Part shown: piece after piece, positions 18,616 through 28,350 of the stretch | Layout of the letters: every line of letters starts with the position of its first letter | Numbering within the stretch: the stretch's first letter is position 1 | Origin: an uncultured Opitutia bacterium | GTDB lineage: Bacteria > Verrucomicrobiota > Verrucomicrobiia > Opitutales > Opitutaceae | DNA length: 64,000 bases | Assembly: GCA_903827245.1 (NCBI GenBank) | Contig: CAIKHO010000048.1 | Location: forward strand, 1-64,000 | Direction of reading: 5' to 3' | Notes under the pieces: model-generated | The model's database searches: none | Seen by the model: the letters and a program-made list of their open reading frames with translations, nothing else | What the model was told of the DNA's origin: nothing | Position numbers and translations under genes: made by a program

Positions 18616-19638
18616 TCAAACGCCGGCGAGCGGCGCCAGGCTCTCGCGCTTCAGCTCGCGCGTCATGAGCGCGGCCAGCGCGGCGGCCGGTTTCTTGCCG
18701 GCAAAGAGGATCGCATGCACCTCGCGGAGAATGGGCGCGTCGATTTTCTTTTCCGCGCAGAGACCGGCGAACGACTCCGTCGTGTTGTAGCCCTCGACCA
18801 CCGTCTTGCGGTGCGCGATCAGCTCCGCCGCGCCCCGGCCCTCGCCGATCGACTGGCCAAACTCGCGGTTGCGACTCCAGCCGCCGTGGCAGGTCGCGAC
18901 GAGGTCGCCGAACCCGCTCAGCCCGTAAAAGGTCTCGGGGCGCGCACCCAGCGCCGCTCCCACCCGCACCATCTCGGCCAGGGCCCGCGTGAGCAGCGCC
19001 GCCTTCGCATTGTCGCCGAGGCGCAGCCCGTCGCAGCACCCGGCGGCGATCGCATAGATGTTCTTGAGGCATCCGCCGTACTCCACGCCCGCCGGGTCGT
19101 CGCTGGTGTAGATGCGAAGCGTCGGGCCGCTCAGGGCGGTCTGCACCCCGGTCATCCACGGATTGGCCCGGTCCGCCGCGAGCACCATCGCGCCCGGGAG
19201 GCCGCGCGCGATTTCCGCGGCGTTGGTCGGCCCGGTCAGCGACCCCACCGGAAGCCCCGGCAGGGTTTGCGCGAGAACCTGGGAGGGCCGTAAATGCGTG
19301 CCCAGCTCAAGGCCCTTGGCCAGACTGACGACCAACCGCACACCGGAATCTGCTCCGAGAACGGCTTGCAACCGTTCCCCTGTCTCGCGCAGGGCGTGGG
19401 AGGGACAGGCGATGAGCACCACTTCGGCCCCGGTCACTCCGGCGGATAGGTCAGACGTGATCCGGAGTTCCGGCGGCAAAACAAAGCCCGGCAGGTAGTC
19501 CGCATTCTCGCGTGTCGCATACATGGCCTCCGCCTGCGCGGAACGGCGCGGCACCAGCACGACCCCATGGCCGAGCCGCAAAAGGTGCAGGGCAAAAGCC
19601 GTGCCCCAGGCGCCCGCGCCGACGACACAAAAATTCAT
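18616..19638 (-). CDS. gpsA: Glycerol-3-phosphate dehydrogenase [NAD(P)+]
   Basis: The 340-residue cytosolic enzyme reduces dihydroxyacetone phosphate to sn-glycerol 3-phosphate for phospholipid synthesis. A dinucleotide-binding motif GAGAWGTA is at residues 8-15, SLAKGLE near 105, SLTGPTNAAEIARGLP near 135, and the catalytic lysine lies in GGCLKNIYAIAAG. The substrate-binding NREFG motif follows further on. Length is normal. It is a single gene flanked by repeat-filled intergenic DNA on both sides. Confidence 0.95.
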   Translation of the reverse strand: MNFCVVGAGAWGTAFALHLLRLGHGVVLVPRRSAQAEAMYATRENADYLPGFVLPPELRITSDLSAGVTGAEVVLIACPSHALRETGERLQAVLGADSGVRLVVSLAKGLELGTHLRPSQVLAQTLPGLPVGSLTGPTNAAEIARGLPGAMVLAADRANPWMTGVQTALSGPTLRIYTSDDPAGVEYGGCLKNIYAIAAGCCDGLRLGDNAKAALLTRALAEMVRVGAALGARPETFYGLSGFGDLVATCHGGWSRNREFGQSIGEGRGAAELIAHRKTVVEGYNTTESFAGLCAEKKIDAPILREVHAILFAGKKPAAALAALMTRELKRESLAPLAGV

Positions 19639-19698
19639 GGGGCAGTACTAGCCTAGGGAGCGCACCGAACACACGGAAAAAACGCCGGACCGGTCCGT

Positions 19699-19868
19699 TT
19701 GGCCACGAAGAGGCCCAGAATGACACGAAAGGCCGGATTGTTTCGGTCACTGATGACACAGATGGGCACAGATATCGCATGCGACTATCCGTGCTCATCT
19801 GTGTAATCAGGGGCTAAAAATTCTCGGATCTTACACGGATTGTTTTCGTGTCATTTCGTGCCTTTCTT
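19699..19868. repeat. Nested inverted repeats, family E with an outer arm pair
   Basis: The inner element (19745-19814) has GACACAGATGGGCACAGAT mirrored by ATCTGTGTAATCAGGGGC and matches the copy at 10177-10244. An outer pair, AATGACACGAAA (19719-19730) and TTTCGTGTCATT (19844-19855), with GGCCACGAA and TTTCGTGCC beyond, encloses it. It fills most of the gpsA-lysA gap. Confidence 0.8.
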
Positions 19869-19921
19869 GTCCGCCGCAGCCTTGGCAGAAGAGGATTGTG
19901 GCCAAAAATCCACGGCACGAG

Positions 19922-21226
19922 CTACTTCAAAAAGGCCGGAATCTTCTCGCCGGCGATGATTTGCTCAAAGGTCTCGCGGGCGTTCACGAGTTCGAAGGCC
20001 GAGCCCTTGACCAGCACCTCCGCAGGCATCGAGCGCGTGTTGTACCGGCTCGCCATCACGTAGCCGTAGGCACCGGCACTCATGAAGGCGAGGAGCTCGC
20101 CCTCGCCCAGCTCCTGGAGCTGGCGGTCCTTGGCAAAGCAGTCGCCGCTCTCGCAGATCGGCCCGACGACGTCGGCTACCAGCGCGCGGCGCGCGGTGTC
20201 GCGGTGCAGCGGCACGATCTCGTGGAAGCTGTCGTACATCGCCGGCCGCACCAGATCGTTCATCGCGGCGTCGACGATGAGGAAATTCTTTCCCGCGCCG
20301 CGCTTCAGGTGCTCGACGCGCGCCAGCAGCACGCCGGCGTTGCCGACCATGAAACGCCCGTGCTCCAGCAGAATCTTCAGTCCGAGCGGCTTGAGCAGCG
20401 GCACCAGCGCGGCGCCGTACGTCTCCGGCGTCAGTGGGCGCTGGTCGGCCGGTTGCGCTTCCCACCAGGCCTGCTGGCCGCTCGCGAGGGCATCGCGGTA
20501 GACGATGCCCATGCCGCCGCCGATGGAGAAATACGTGATGCCGTACTTGGCCTTCAACTCGGCCGCAAAGGGCGCGACCTTCTCGACCGCCTCCACAAAG
20601 GGTGCCACCGACGTCAGCTGCGAGCCGATGTGCATCTGCACGCCGCGGAGCAGGAGATGCGGGTACTTGGACGCGGCCTCGTACGCGGCGGCAGCGTATT
20701 TCAGCGGGATGCCGAACTTGTTGTCGCTCTTGCCGGTGGTGATCTTGGCGTGCGTGTGCGCGTCGACGTCCGGGTTGATCCGGATGGCGATCGGTGCCTT
20801 CAAGCCGAGCTTGCCGGCGACGTGGTTGATGCGGGCGAGTTCGGGCTCGCTCTCGACGTGGAACGAAAAGATGCCGTTCTCGAGCGCCAGCTTGATCTCG
20901 GCCTCGCTCTTGCCGACGCCGGCAAAGACGCTCCGCTGCACATTGGCGCCGGCCGCCAGCACCCGGCGGATCTCGCCGCCGCTGACGAGGTCGAACCCGG
21001 CCCCGAGGTTCGCGAAGTGCCGCAGCAGCGCCAGATTCGAGTTGGCCTTCATCGCGTAGCAGATCTGCACGTCGAGCCCGGACAAACCCTTGGCCAGGCG
21101 GTTGTAATTGTCGGTAATGGTCGCCGCGCTGTAGACGTAGGTCGGCGTGCCGTAGAGCTGCGCGACGGCCGCGAGATCGACGGATTCACAGTGCAGGTTC
21201 TGGCCGGTGTAGTGGAAGTGATGCAT
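19922..21226 (-). CDS. lysA: Diaminopimelate decarboxylase
   Basis: The 434-residue PLP enzyme makes L-lysine from meso-diaminopimelate. The alanine-racemase-like barrel carries the PLP lysine in CYAMKANSN (about residue 60). HIGSQ near residue 200, the Gly-rich phosphate site SIGGGMG and the C-terminal CESGD (substrate/PLP contact) are all present. A G-D-AYG variant, SAGAYGYVMASRYN, follows. Length is normal. It stands alone on the minus strand, divergent from a small membrane protein gene. Confidence 0.95.
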   Translation of the reverse strand: MHHFHYTGQNLHCESVDLAAVAQLYGTPTYVYSAATITDNYNRLAKGLSGLDVQICYAMKANSNLALLRHFANLGAGFDLVSGGEIRRVLAAGANVQRSVFAGVGKSEAEIKLALENGIFSFHVESEPELARINHVAGKLGLKAPIAIRINPDVDAHTHAKITTGKSDNKFGIPLKYAAAAYEAASKYPHLLLRGVQMHIGSQLTSVAPFVEAVEKVAPFAAELKAKYGITYFSIGGGMGIVYRDALASGQQAWWEAQPADQRPLTPETYGAALVPLLKPLGLKILLEHGRFMVGNAGVLLARVEHLKRGAGKNFLIVDAAMNDLVRPAMYDSFHEIVPLHRDTARRALVADVVGPICESGDCFAKDRQLQELGEGELLAFMSAGAYGYVMASRYNTRSMPAEVLVKGSAFELVNARETFEQIIAGEKIPAFLK

Positions 21227-21301
21227 GGGGAGACGAAAAAAGTCGTTAAAACCCGCACGCTAGCGAGTTTCCCCTTGAAAAAACGACCCTAAACTTGCGA
21301 A

Positions 21302-21565
21302 GTGACCGCTGTGTTGCGCGCCTTGAAGAACTTCTGCCACCGCCCTGCCATCCGTTTCGGCCTGGCGCGCGACAGCCGCAGCCATCTGCGCGACCCGCGA
21401 TTCGTCAGCTTCGTGGCGCAGAGCAACCGCAAGGTTCTCAACACGGATTTTCACGACGCCGTCCTGCGCGGCCGCAAGCTGGCCCGGAAGGCGTTCGTTG
21501 TGCTGCTCGCCTTGGGCGGCGCCTGGATCGCCCTCGAAAGCGCCCGTGCCCTGTCGGTGTTTTGA
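21302..21565 (+). CDS. Small hypothetical protein with C-terminal membrane helix
   Basis: A GTG-started frame of 87 residues lies 75 bp from the divergent lysA start. The first 60 residues are basic and polar (SRSHLRDPRFVSFVAQSNRK), then one hydrophobic helix spans about residues 65-80 (KAFVVLLALGGAWIALESAR). No family is recognised. The orderly split between a basic cytoplasmic part and one helix, and its position, make it plausible but unproven. Confidence 0.45.
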   Translation: MTAVLRALKNFCHRPAIRFGLARDSRSHLRDPRFVSFVAQSNRKVLNTDFHDAVLRGRKLARKAFVVLLALGGAWIALESARALSVF

Positions 21566-21743
21566 AGCCGGCCGCTTTGGGAGACGATTGCTACCTCCCA
21601 CCGTCGCTGAACGCGCGAATTATCGGCCGTAGCAGCTGACGTAAGGAAGCTGTCCCCTTCCCTTTCTCTGTCTTTCCTCGGATTGCCTCCTGTAAAACAT
21701 CCGATCCCTCGCACAGGAGACGACCCAAGACCGATCCGAGCGG

Positions 21744-21953
21744 TCAGACCGCCAGCCGGAGATCGTGCGAAGCCCGTGCTGCGACCGGATCTAGCTGGAC
21801 CAAGAGCGGCCGGCGGATGCGGCCATAGTCGGCCATCGCGATGGCCGTGACGCCAATCAGGACAAAAAGGCTGACACCGGCTTCGAAGCTGAGAACAAAC
21901 GCGAGCCCGACGGCGGCCGCGGAAACAAGGGCGATGAGTGAGTTGGTCTTCAT
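21744..21953 (-). CDS. Small two-helix membrane protein, hypothetical
   Basis: The 69-residue frame starts MKTNSLIALVSAAAVGLAF. Two hydrophobic helices (about residues 5-22 and 25-42) are followed by a polar tail with YGRIRRPL. The composition and clean start suggest a real small inner-membrane protein. I cannot assign a family; such short genes occur singly in related genomes. It lies downstream of sdhB on the same strand, separated by 198 bp in which I see nothing clear. Confidence 0.55.
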   Translation of the reverse strand: MKTNSLIALVSAAAVGLAFVLSFEAGVSLFVLIGVTAIAMADYGRIRRPLLVQLDPVAARASHDLRLAV

Positions 21954-22151
21954 GGTATGCAGTGATTGTTACCAAGAATACCCAGCTAACCGTGAAAGGT
22001 TACAAGGCGCGGAGGGCCCGATAAAAACCCTTCGATCCAGACAGCAGCATTGGTTGCCACTACGCCTCGAGCTGTTTCAGAGCTGATCCATCTGACGACA
22101 ATCTCCCTGTTATTTCATGCGCGGGTCAGCCGCACCGCTTGGTCAGGTGAC

Positions 22152-22961
22152 TCAACCCGCGCCGCCCGTGCTGGCCGACGCCGGCTTGAAGGCGTGGCGG
22201 AAGCTGGCCGCCAGATAATCGCGGTTCATGCGCGCGATGAAATCGTGGCTGATCGTCTTCGGGCAGGCGGCGCTGCACTCGTACTGGTTCGTGCAGTTGC
22301 CGAAACCAAGGGAATCCATCGTGCCGACCATCGCGAGCACGCGCTTGTCGCGTTCCGGCTGGCCCTGCGGGAAAAGTCCGAGCTGGGAGACCTTGGCCGC
22401 GACAAAGAGCATCGCGCTCGCATTCTTGCAGGCCGCCACGCAGGCGCCGCAGCCGATGCAGGCCGCCGCATCCATCGCCAAGTCCGCGTCCTCCTTCGGC
22501 ACCGGGATGGAATTGGCATCGGGCGCAGAGCCCGCGCGCACGGTGATGAATCCGCCCGCCTGCATGATCTTGTCGAACGCGGACCGGTCGGTGACCAGAT
22601 CCTTGATCACCGGGAAAGGCTGGGCTTGGAACGGCTCCACGACGATCACGTCGCCATCCCGGAAACTGCGCATATAGACTTGGCAGGTGGCAACGCCGCG
22701 ACCCGGGCCGTGCGGCTTGCCGTTGATGGTGCAGGAGCAGGTGCCGCAGATGCCCTCCCGGCAGTCGTGCGCGAACGCGATCGGCTCCTCCCCCTTCGTC
22801 GTGAGCTCGTCGTTCACCACGTCGAGCATCTCGAGGAACGACATGTGCGGGCTGAGATCCTTGGCCGGGTAATCGACAAACTTCCCGGGCTGGTCAGGAC
22901 CGGCCTGCCGCCAGACGCGAAGGGTGACGCTGAGGGGGGTGCTGGAGTTGTCGGCGACCAT
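22152..22961 (-). CDS. sdhB: Succinate dehydrogenase/fumarate reductase iron-sulfur subunit
   Basis: The 269-residue subunit carries the electron-transfer centres of complex II. The [2Fe-2S] ligands are in [11 protein letters not shown] and a later GVATCQ, the [4Fe-4S] ligands in [11 protein letters not shown], and the third set in [13 protein letters not shown]. The long form with an insert between clusters ([15 protein letters not shown]) is that of the b558-type enzyme of Bacteroidetes, Chlamydiae and Verrucomicrobia. It is the last gene of the sdhC-sdhA-sdhB operon, 60 bp after sdhA. Confidence 0.95.
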   Translation of the reverse strand: MVADNSSTPLSVTLRVWRQAGPDQPGKFVDYPAKDLSPHMSFLEMLDVVNDELTTKGEEPIAFAHDCREGICGTCSCTINGKPHGPGRGVATCQVYMRSFRDGDVIVVEPFQAQPFPVIKDLVTDRSAFDKIMQAGGFITVRAGSAPDANSIPVPKEDADLAMDAAACIGCGACVAACKNASAMLFVAAKVSQLGLFPQGQPERDKRVLAMVGTMDSLGFGNCTNQYECSAACPKTISHDFIARMNRDYLAASFRHAFKPASASTGGAG

Positions 22962-23021
22962 GACGGTGGAATTTACGGAGGACGAGTTACGAATTACGAT
23001 TGGCGGATCGGTAAATCCGTC

Positions 23022-24944
23022 TCACTTGTAGTTCCTCACGCTCATCTTCACGAACTCGTAATTGAGCGGCTCCTTGTTGAGCAGGGGCGCCTTGCCCTCG
23101 CCCTGGAATTCCCAAGCGGAGACAAAGGCGAAATTCTCGTCGTCGCGCTTGCACTCGCCATCGGGAAACTGGTGCTCCTCGCGGAAATGTCCGCCACAAC
23201 TTTCCTCGCGGGTGAGCGCGTCGAGGCAGAGCAGTTCCCCCAGCTCGATGAAGTCGGCGACGCGGCCGGCGCGCTCGAGCGACTGGTTGAGCGTGGCGCC
23301 CGAGCCGGGCACCTTGACCGTGGCCCAGAACTCCTCGCGCAGCTTCGGGATTTCCTGCAGCGCCTTCCGCAGGCTGGCGGCGTTGCGCGCCATGCCGCAA
23401 TGCTCCCACATGATCTTGCCGAGGCGCTTGTGGAAATGGTCCACCGGCACGCCAGTCTTGTTGGCCAGCAGGCGGGCGTTGAGTGCCCGGACGCCGGCCT
23501 CGGCCGCCATGAATTCCGGTGCATCGGGCGAAGGCCGGGAGCCGGGCTTATGCGACGCCAAGTAATCCCCGATCGTGTAGGGAATCACGAAATAACCGTC
23601 CGCCAAGCCCTGCATGAGCGCGGAGGCGCCGAGGCGGTTGGCGCCGTGGTCCGAGAAGTTGGCCTCGCCCAGCACGAACAGGCCGGGAATGTTGGACATG
23701 AGGTTATAGTCCACCCAGAGGCCGCCCATGGTGTAATGCACGGCCGGGTAAATGCGCATCGGTACCTGGTACGCGCTCTCGGCGGTGATCTCGCGATAGA
23801 TGTCGAACAGGTTGCCGTAGCGCTCCCGGACTCCGTTCTCCCCGAGACGGCGGATGGCGTCGGCAAAATCGAGATAAACGCCAAGGCCGGTCTCACCCAC
23901 CCCGCGGCCTTCGTCACACACGCGCTTTGCGGCGCGCGAGGCGATGTCACGGGGACAGAGATTGCCGAACGCCGGGTACATGCGCTCGAGATAATAGTCG
24001 CGATCGACCTCGGCGATGGCGCCCGGCTCCTTGAGGCGGTCCTCCTTCTTCTTCGGCACCCAGATCCGGCCGTCGTTGCGGAGCGACTCTGACATCAGCG
24101 TGAGCTTCGACTGGTAGTCGCCGCTCACCGGGATGCAGGTCGGGTGGATCTGCGTGTAGCAGGGATTGGCGAGGCAGGCGCCGCGCTTGTAGGCGCGCCA
24201 GATGGCGGAGGCGTTGGACCCCCGCGCGTAGGTTGAGAGATTGAAGACATTGCCATAACCGCCGGTGGCGAGGATGACGGCATCGGCGGCATGGCGCTGG
24301 ATTTCGCCGGTGATGAGATCGCGGACGATGATGCCCTTGGCATGGCCGTCGACGAGGACCAGGTCGAGCATCTCGCTGTTGGTGTGAAGCTCTACCGCAC
24401 CCGCACCGACCATGCGGGAAAGTGCGGAGTACGCGCCGAGGAGCAGCTGCTGTCCGGTCTGGCCGCGGGCGTAGAATGTGCGGCTGACCTGCGCGCCGCC
24501 GAACGAGCGGTTGGCGAGGAGCCCGCCGTACTCGCGCGCGAACGGCACGCCCTGCGCGGCGCACTGGTCGATGATGTTGACGGAGACCTCCGCGAGGCGG
24601 TGCACGTTGGCCTCGCGCGAGCGGTAGTCGCCGCCCTTGAGGGTGTCGTAGAAGAGCCGGTGGACGCTGTCGCCGTCGTTCTGGTAATTCTTGGCGGCAT
24701 TGATGCCGCCCTGCGCGGCGATCGAGTGCGCGCGGCGCGGGCTGTCGTGGAACACGAAGCTTTTCACCTTGTAGCCGAGCTCGGCCAGCGTCGCGGCCGC
24801 CGAGGAGCCGGCCAGTCCGGCGCCGACCACGATGATGTCGTACTTCCGCTTGTTCGCCGGGTTGACGAGCTTGATCTCCGCCTTGTGCTTGCGCCACTTG
24901 TCGGCCAGCGGGCCGGAGGGGACTTTGGATTCAAGTTTGGCCAT
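23022..24944 (-). CDS. sdhA: Succinate dehydrogenase/fumarate reductase flavoprotein subunit
   Basis: The 640-residue catalytic subunit oxidises succinate to fumarate. An FAD-binding [10 protein letters not shown] motif lies near residues 41-50, and the covalent FAD histidine is His73 in AHSIAAQGG. The substrate-site HPT motif appears in QIHPTCIP, and the C-terminal domain has the usual MGGLWVDYN and [13 protein letters not shown] stretches (the latter with the active-site Arg region). It lies between sdhC and sdhB, 9 bp downstream of sdhC, in a single transcription unit. Confidence 0.96.
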   Translation of the reverse strand: MAKLESKVPSGPLADKWRKHKAEIKLVNPANKRKYDIIVVGAGLAGSSAAATLAELGYKVKSFVFHDSPRRAHSIAAQGGINAAKNYQNDGDSVHRLFYDTLKGGDYRSREANVHRLAEVSVNIIDQCAAQGVPFAREYGGLLANRSFGGAQVSRTFYARGQTGQQLLLGAYSALSRMVGAGAVELHTNSEMLDLVLVDGHAKGIIVRDLITGEIQRHAADAVILATGGYGNVFNLSTYARGSNASAIWRAYKRGACLANPCYTQIHPTCIPVSGDYQSKLTLMSESLRNDGRIWVPKKKEDRLKEPGAIAEVDRDYYLERMYPAFGNLCPRDIASRAAKRVCDEGRGVGETGLGVYLDFADAIRRLGENGVRERYGNLFDIYREITAESAYQVPMRIYPAVHYTMGGLWVDYNLMSNIPGLFVLGEANFSDHGANRLGASALMQGLADGYFVIPYTIGDYLASHKPGSRPSPDAPEFMAAEAGVRALNARLLANKTGVPVDHFHKRLGKIMWEHCGMARNAASLRKALQEIPKLREEFWATVKVPGSGATLNQSLERAGRVADFIELGELLCLDALTREESCGGHFREEHQFPDGECKRDDENFAFVSAWEFQGEGKAPLLNKEPLNYEFVKMSVRNYK

Positions 24945-24953
24945 GGCGGAAAA

Positions 24954-25739
24954 TCAGCGGTTCGTGGCCACGGTGACGGGGGCCTTGTAGCCTTCGCGCA
25001 GTCCTTTGGCCCCGATGAGCACGGAGCCGGGGATGATCAGGTTGCCGAGAAAATAGGCAGCGCAGAACACCAGCGCGATTTTGCGCAGCGTCCCGGACCA
25101 CTGGGCCGAGCGCCAGCCGACCGTCTGGAAAAAACTGTCGAGCCCGTGCAGCAGGTGGAGGCTCAGCAGGCCGACGGCGACGATGTAGAAAAGCGAGACC
25201 AGCGGGCTCTGGAAGCCGAGGATCACCATGCTGTGCACATCCAGCACCTCGGCCCCGGCCTTGATCACCGGAAAGCCCGCAACGCGATAGTCGGCCGTCA
25301 TGGTGTAACGCGGCAGGTTTTCCTTGAAATGGGCGGTGCCGGTCACGCCGAGCGTAAATTGCGCGAGATGGTAGAGCACAAAGGCGAGCACGACATAGCC
25401 CGTCCAGCGCACCATGCGCGAGGCCAGCGTGGCGCGGATCCATTTCTTGGCGCTGCGCGGTCCGTTGGACTCGCGGGCCTCGCGGTTTTCGAGGGTGAGC
25501 ACAGTCGCGGCCCAGATATGGAGTCCGACACAAAGCAGCAGGACGATCCGGGCCACCCAGAGCAGCGGCCCCAGCTGGTGCAGGAAGGCCGCGTAGCCGT
25601 TGATATGGTCGGGGGACTCGAAGATCTGCAGGTTGCCCACGAGATGACCGATGACAAAGCCCACGAGGACCAGACCGGTGACGGCCATCAGGAATTTCCG
25701 CCCGATGGAGGAGCTGAACAGATTACCAACGAGACTCAT
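24954..25739 (-). CDS. sdhC: Succinate dehydrogenase cytochrome b558 subunit
   Basis: The 261-residue membrane anchor has five hydrophobic helices and His residues suitable for two b hemes (GHLVGNLQIF, LHIWAATV, YHLAQFT, LHLLHGLDS). The single fused anchor classifies the enzyme as type B, the menaquinone-linked form. First gene of sdhCAB. The 150 bp upstream hold the presumed promoter; no obvious regulator site was recognised there. Confidence 0.93.
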   Translation of the reverse strand: MSLVGNLFSSSIGRKFLMAVTGLVLVGFVIGHLVGNLQIFESPDHINGYAAFLHQLGPLLWVARIVLLLCVGLHIWAATVLTLENREARESNGPRSAKKWIRATLASRMVRWTGYVVLAFVLYHLAQFTLGVTGTAHFKENLPRYTMTADYRVAGFPVIKAGAEVLDVHSMVILGFQSPLVSLFYIVAVGLLSLHLLHGLDSFFQTVGWRSAQWSGTLRKIALVFCAAYFLGNLIIPGSVLIGAKGLREGYKAPVTVATNR

Positions 25740-25889
25740 CTTGGGGTTTCAGGATCAAATGGTGCCGGACCATGTACATGGCCGCGGACGTTGTTGGTAA
25801 GGTAAAGCACCCCACCATGTAAAGGCCCGCGCCTAGGCCACATCACAAGCCCCGCGAATATAAGCGAGCCTAACCCGTTTCAGAAGCGA

Positions 25890-27167
25890 CTACTTCGCCA
25901 GAGGCTTGAGCAGCGCGAATTTCCCGCTGGCCGCCGGGGCGATGAACTTCCGCCGGAAGGCATTCACCCGCGCCCCGAAGCCCAAGAGGCCGGCCAGCGC
26001 GGACTCGACCGCGCCGTGATCGGCCGCCTCGTCCGCCACATAGTGGAAATCCCAGCGCGTCTCGCCCGTCTGCAAGAGCGAGTAGTGCCAGCAGGCGAAA
26101 TCGCCCGGCAGGGCGGCGTCGATGTCGCTGGGCGAGACCAGCGAGCCATCCGGCCGGAAGTGAAGGTTGCCCTCGCGACCGAGCAACCGGAAGCCGTGCG
26201 GAAACTGCTGCACGATGTCGCCCGTGTGGTAGCGCAGCAGCGGCATCGCCTCGCGATCGCGCGTCGTGACGTAAATCTGGTAAACGCCGGGGAGGCCGGG
26301 CCGCCATGGCACCAGCTCGACGAAGGCGTTGGCATCGATCACCTGCGAGTTGTCCTTGAAAGCCTCGCCCACAAAGAGGTAACCCGCCTCGGTGGAGCCG
26401 TAGAGATCCACCTGCGGCGCAGGAAACGCCTCCGCGATGCGCTGGCCGTGCTGCCGGCTGGCCTTGCCGTAGGTCAGGATGACCGCCCGCAGGCTCGGCA
26501 CGCGCACGCCGCGTTTCCGGGCCGCGCGCGCCAGCAGGGACAGATAAACCGGCTCGCCTTCAAGCACCTCCGGCTGCGTCGCCTGCAGCTCAAGCACGAT
26601 GCGGTCCCACTCGGTCTCGGGAAACACGAAGGGATCGCTCGAGAGGTTGAGGTAGACGGTGCCGTCGAAATAACGGTGCGGAAACGGATGATCCTCGTAC
26701 GGACAGAGGTTGCTGGAGCACCCGATGGGCGCGAGGACGCACTTGCGGTACGGGCGGCCCGTGAACTGGCGTAGGATCGGCGAGGTTTGGTAGGCGCGCT
26801 CGGTCTGTGCGTTCCACCAGCCATCCTCCATGATGACCGTCATCGGGGACTGGGTGGTGCCGCCGGTCGACTCGTACTCGTAGCGCTTGGTCTGGAAGCC
26901 GCGCTCGATCTCCGCGTAGTCGGCGAAAAACGCCTGGTGGCCGCGCTCCACGATCTCCTTTTTCGACAAAGCCGGGATCTCGCGATAACAGGACCACTGC
27001 AGCGGCGACGGATGCAGGGGAAAACGCTGCGCATACAGCGGGCTGCGCGCATAGATCTTCCGGATCTCGCCTTCCAGAGGTGCGGGCACGAACTCCCCCG
27101 TGATGGAATCGAGGGTTCCGGGGGGATTGGCGAAAGTCGGCGCGGGCATGAGGTTTGAGACGGTCAA
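25890..27167 (-). CDS. PaaK-like adenylate-forming enzyme
   Basis: The 425-residue protein resembles phenylacetate-CoA ligase (PaaK/CapK family). A Gly/Thr-rich ATP loop, ESTGGTTQSPM, lies near residues 99-109. LYGSTEAGYLF is the acid-binding/adenylation motif, and YHTGDIVQ near residue 315 is the A5/A8-type motif. The usual long C-terminal subdomain is short. The acid activated is unknown, and no CoA-dependent pathway genes adjoin it. It is followed by a Nudix hydrolase on the same strand (22 bp), so the two may be co-transcribed. Confidence 0.75.
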   Translation of the reverse strand: MTVSNLMPAPTFANPPGTLDSITGEFVPAPLEGEIRKIYARSPLYAQRFPLHPSPLQWSCYREIPALSKKEIVERGHQAFFADYAEIERGFQTKRYEYESTGGTTQSPMTVIMEDGWWNAQTERAYQTSPILRQFTGRPYRKCVLAPIGCSSNLCPYEDHPFPHRYFDGTVYLNLSSDPFVFPETEWDRIVLELQATQPEVLEGEPVYLSLLARAARKRGVRVPSLRAVILTYGKASRQHGQRIAEAFPAPQVDLYGSTEAGYLFVGEAFKDNSQVIDANAFVELVPWRPGLPGVYQIYVTTRDREAMPLLRYHTGDIVQQFPHGFRLLGREGNLHFRPDGSLVSPSDIDAALPGDFACWHYSLLQTGETRWDFHYVADEAADHGAVESALAGLLGFGARVNAFRRKFIAPAASGKFALLKPLAK

Positions 27168-27189
27168 CTAAGTGTCCCGGGAGCTGAAG

Positions 27190-27768
27190 TCAAATGCCAC
27201 GGCCCTTCAGTTCCGTCCAGACCGGCTCGAAGAGCCACAATGCATTCAGCACAAGCGCGTGGGTGATGCGGCCGGTGCGTGCCCACGTAAAAACCTCGTC
27301 CACGGGCGCGGTCGACACGGCGATCTCCTCGTCATGATCCCAGGCGGTGTCCCCGGCCCGCACCGCGGCCTCGACCAGCACAAGATGGCAGCAGTTGCTC
27401 TGGATGGCCGGATTCGGGTGGACGCTGCCGAGCAGCCGGGCCGTCCCTCCAGCATAGCCCGTCTCCTCCCGCAGTTCGCGCATGCCGGCGGCAACCGGAT
27501 CTTCGCCCTTCTCGATCACGCCGCCGGGAATTTCCAGCGAGAAGGCGTCGATGCCGTAACGAAACTGCCGCACCAGCACGAGGTGGCCCTGCGGGGTGAG
27601 TGCGATCACGTTCACCCAGTCGGGGGCATCAACCACGATGAATTCACGTTCCGTGCGGCGCACGGGATGGCGGAACTGCACCGCATAAAGGTCGAGGACG
27701 CGCGTGCTCGCCACCAGACGCCGGCCATGCCTTTCCCAGCGCGATGGTTCGGGCGATGTCGGATTCAT
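27190..27768 (-). CDS. Nudix hydrolase, ADP-ribose pyrophosphatase-like
   Basis: From the ATG at 27768 (MNPTSPEPS) the protein has 192 residues. The Nudix box is complete: GGVIEKGEDPVAAGM followed by RELREETGY, matching G-x5-E-x7-REUXEEXGU. An upstream beta region (VRQFRYGIDAFSLEIPGG) is typical of ADP-ribose/NDP-sugar pyrophosphatases, which clear reactive nucleotide sugars. An earlier ATG at 27798 would run back through the LysM gene's terminator and is not used. Confidence 0.9.
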   Translation of the reverse strand: MNPTSPEPSRWERHGRRLVASTRVLDLYAVQFRHPVRRTEREFIVVDAPDWVNVIALTPQGHLVLVRQFRYGIDAFSLEIPGGVIEKGEDPVAAGMRELREETGYAGGTARLLGSVHPNPAIQSNCCHLVLVEAAVRAGDTAWDHDEEIAVSTAPVDEVFTWARTGRITHALVLNALWLFEPVWTELKGRGI

Positions 27769-27771
27769 GCG

Positions 27772-27815
27772 GCAAAAACAAAAATGCCTCCCGGCCACGG
27801 AGGCGAGGAGGCATT
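27772..27815 (-). terminator. Rho-independent terminator of the LysM gene
   Basis: On the minus strand AATGCCTCC (27815-27807) pairs with GGAGGCATT (27791-27783) around an internal loop, followed by TTTTGTTTTT. It lies 20 bp after the LysM stop and ends just before the Nudix gene start. Confidence 0.85.
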
Positions 27816-27834
27816 CAAATTGGGGGAAAACCGA

Positions 27835-28350
27835 TTATTTCTTGGCGGGTAACTTGATCTTCTGGCCGACCTTTAGCTTGGATGATTCAACTCCGGGATT
27901 GACGGCTGCGATGTCGGCCGGGCTGACACCCTGAGCGCGCGCAATCTTGGCAAACGTGTCACCCTGCTTGATGACATACTCACCGGGGCCGGCCACGACC
28001 GGGCCGCCGCCGCCCTTGCTGACGGCCGGCTTCTTGGAGCCTTCCTCCAGCTTGGCAATCTTCTCGTTCGCCGCCGTGATCATGCCGCCCAGCTGCGTGA
28101 CCGCGGACTGCGTCTGGGTCATGAGCTCGGTGAAATTCTTCGTGGCCTTGTCGGCCGTGGCCGCAGCGGAATTGGCGGTGGACTCGATTGCGTCGATCTT
28201 CGCGACTTTTTCCTCGTGGGCCGCAAGGGTTTTGTTGGCGGAGGAGACCTTCACCAAGGCAACGGCGGAAAGCACCAGCGCCAGCAGGCCGACGATCACG
28301 CCGGCCACGGGCAGGTAGGAGCTGTTATTATCACGAGAAATGGTATCCAT
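27835..28350 (-). CDS. LysM-domain protein with N-terminal membrane anchor and coiled coil
   Basis: The 171-residue protein has a transmembrane helix at about residues 14-36 (VAGVIVGLLALVLSAVALVK), then a coiled-coil-like Ala/Glu/Lys region (residues 40-105), a Gly-rich hinge (SKGGGGPVVAGP) and one LysM domain at the C-terminus (YVIKQGDTFAKIARAQGVSP to KLKVGQKIKLPA). LysM binds peptidoglycan N-acetylglucosamine, so this is probably an inner-membrane protein reaching the cell wall. It has its own terminator; tRNA-Pro and repeat DNA lie upstream. Confidence 0.85.
   Translation of the reverse strand: MDTISRDNNSSYLPVAGVIVGLLALVLSAVALVKVSSANKTLAAHEEKVAKIDAIESTANSAAATADKATKNFTELMTQTQSAVTQLGGMITAANEKIAKLEEGSKKPAVSKGGGGPVVAGPGEYVIKQGDTFAKIARAQGVSPADIAAVNPGVESSKLKVGQKIKLPAKK

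Noticed and set aside
22050-24092. 680-codon open frame on the plus strand opposite sdhB and sdhA
   Set aside because: Shadow frame of clearly identified genes; composition typical of antisense reading and no recognisable domain.
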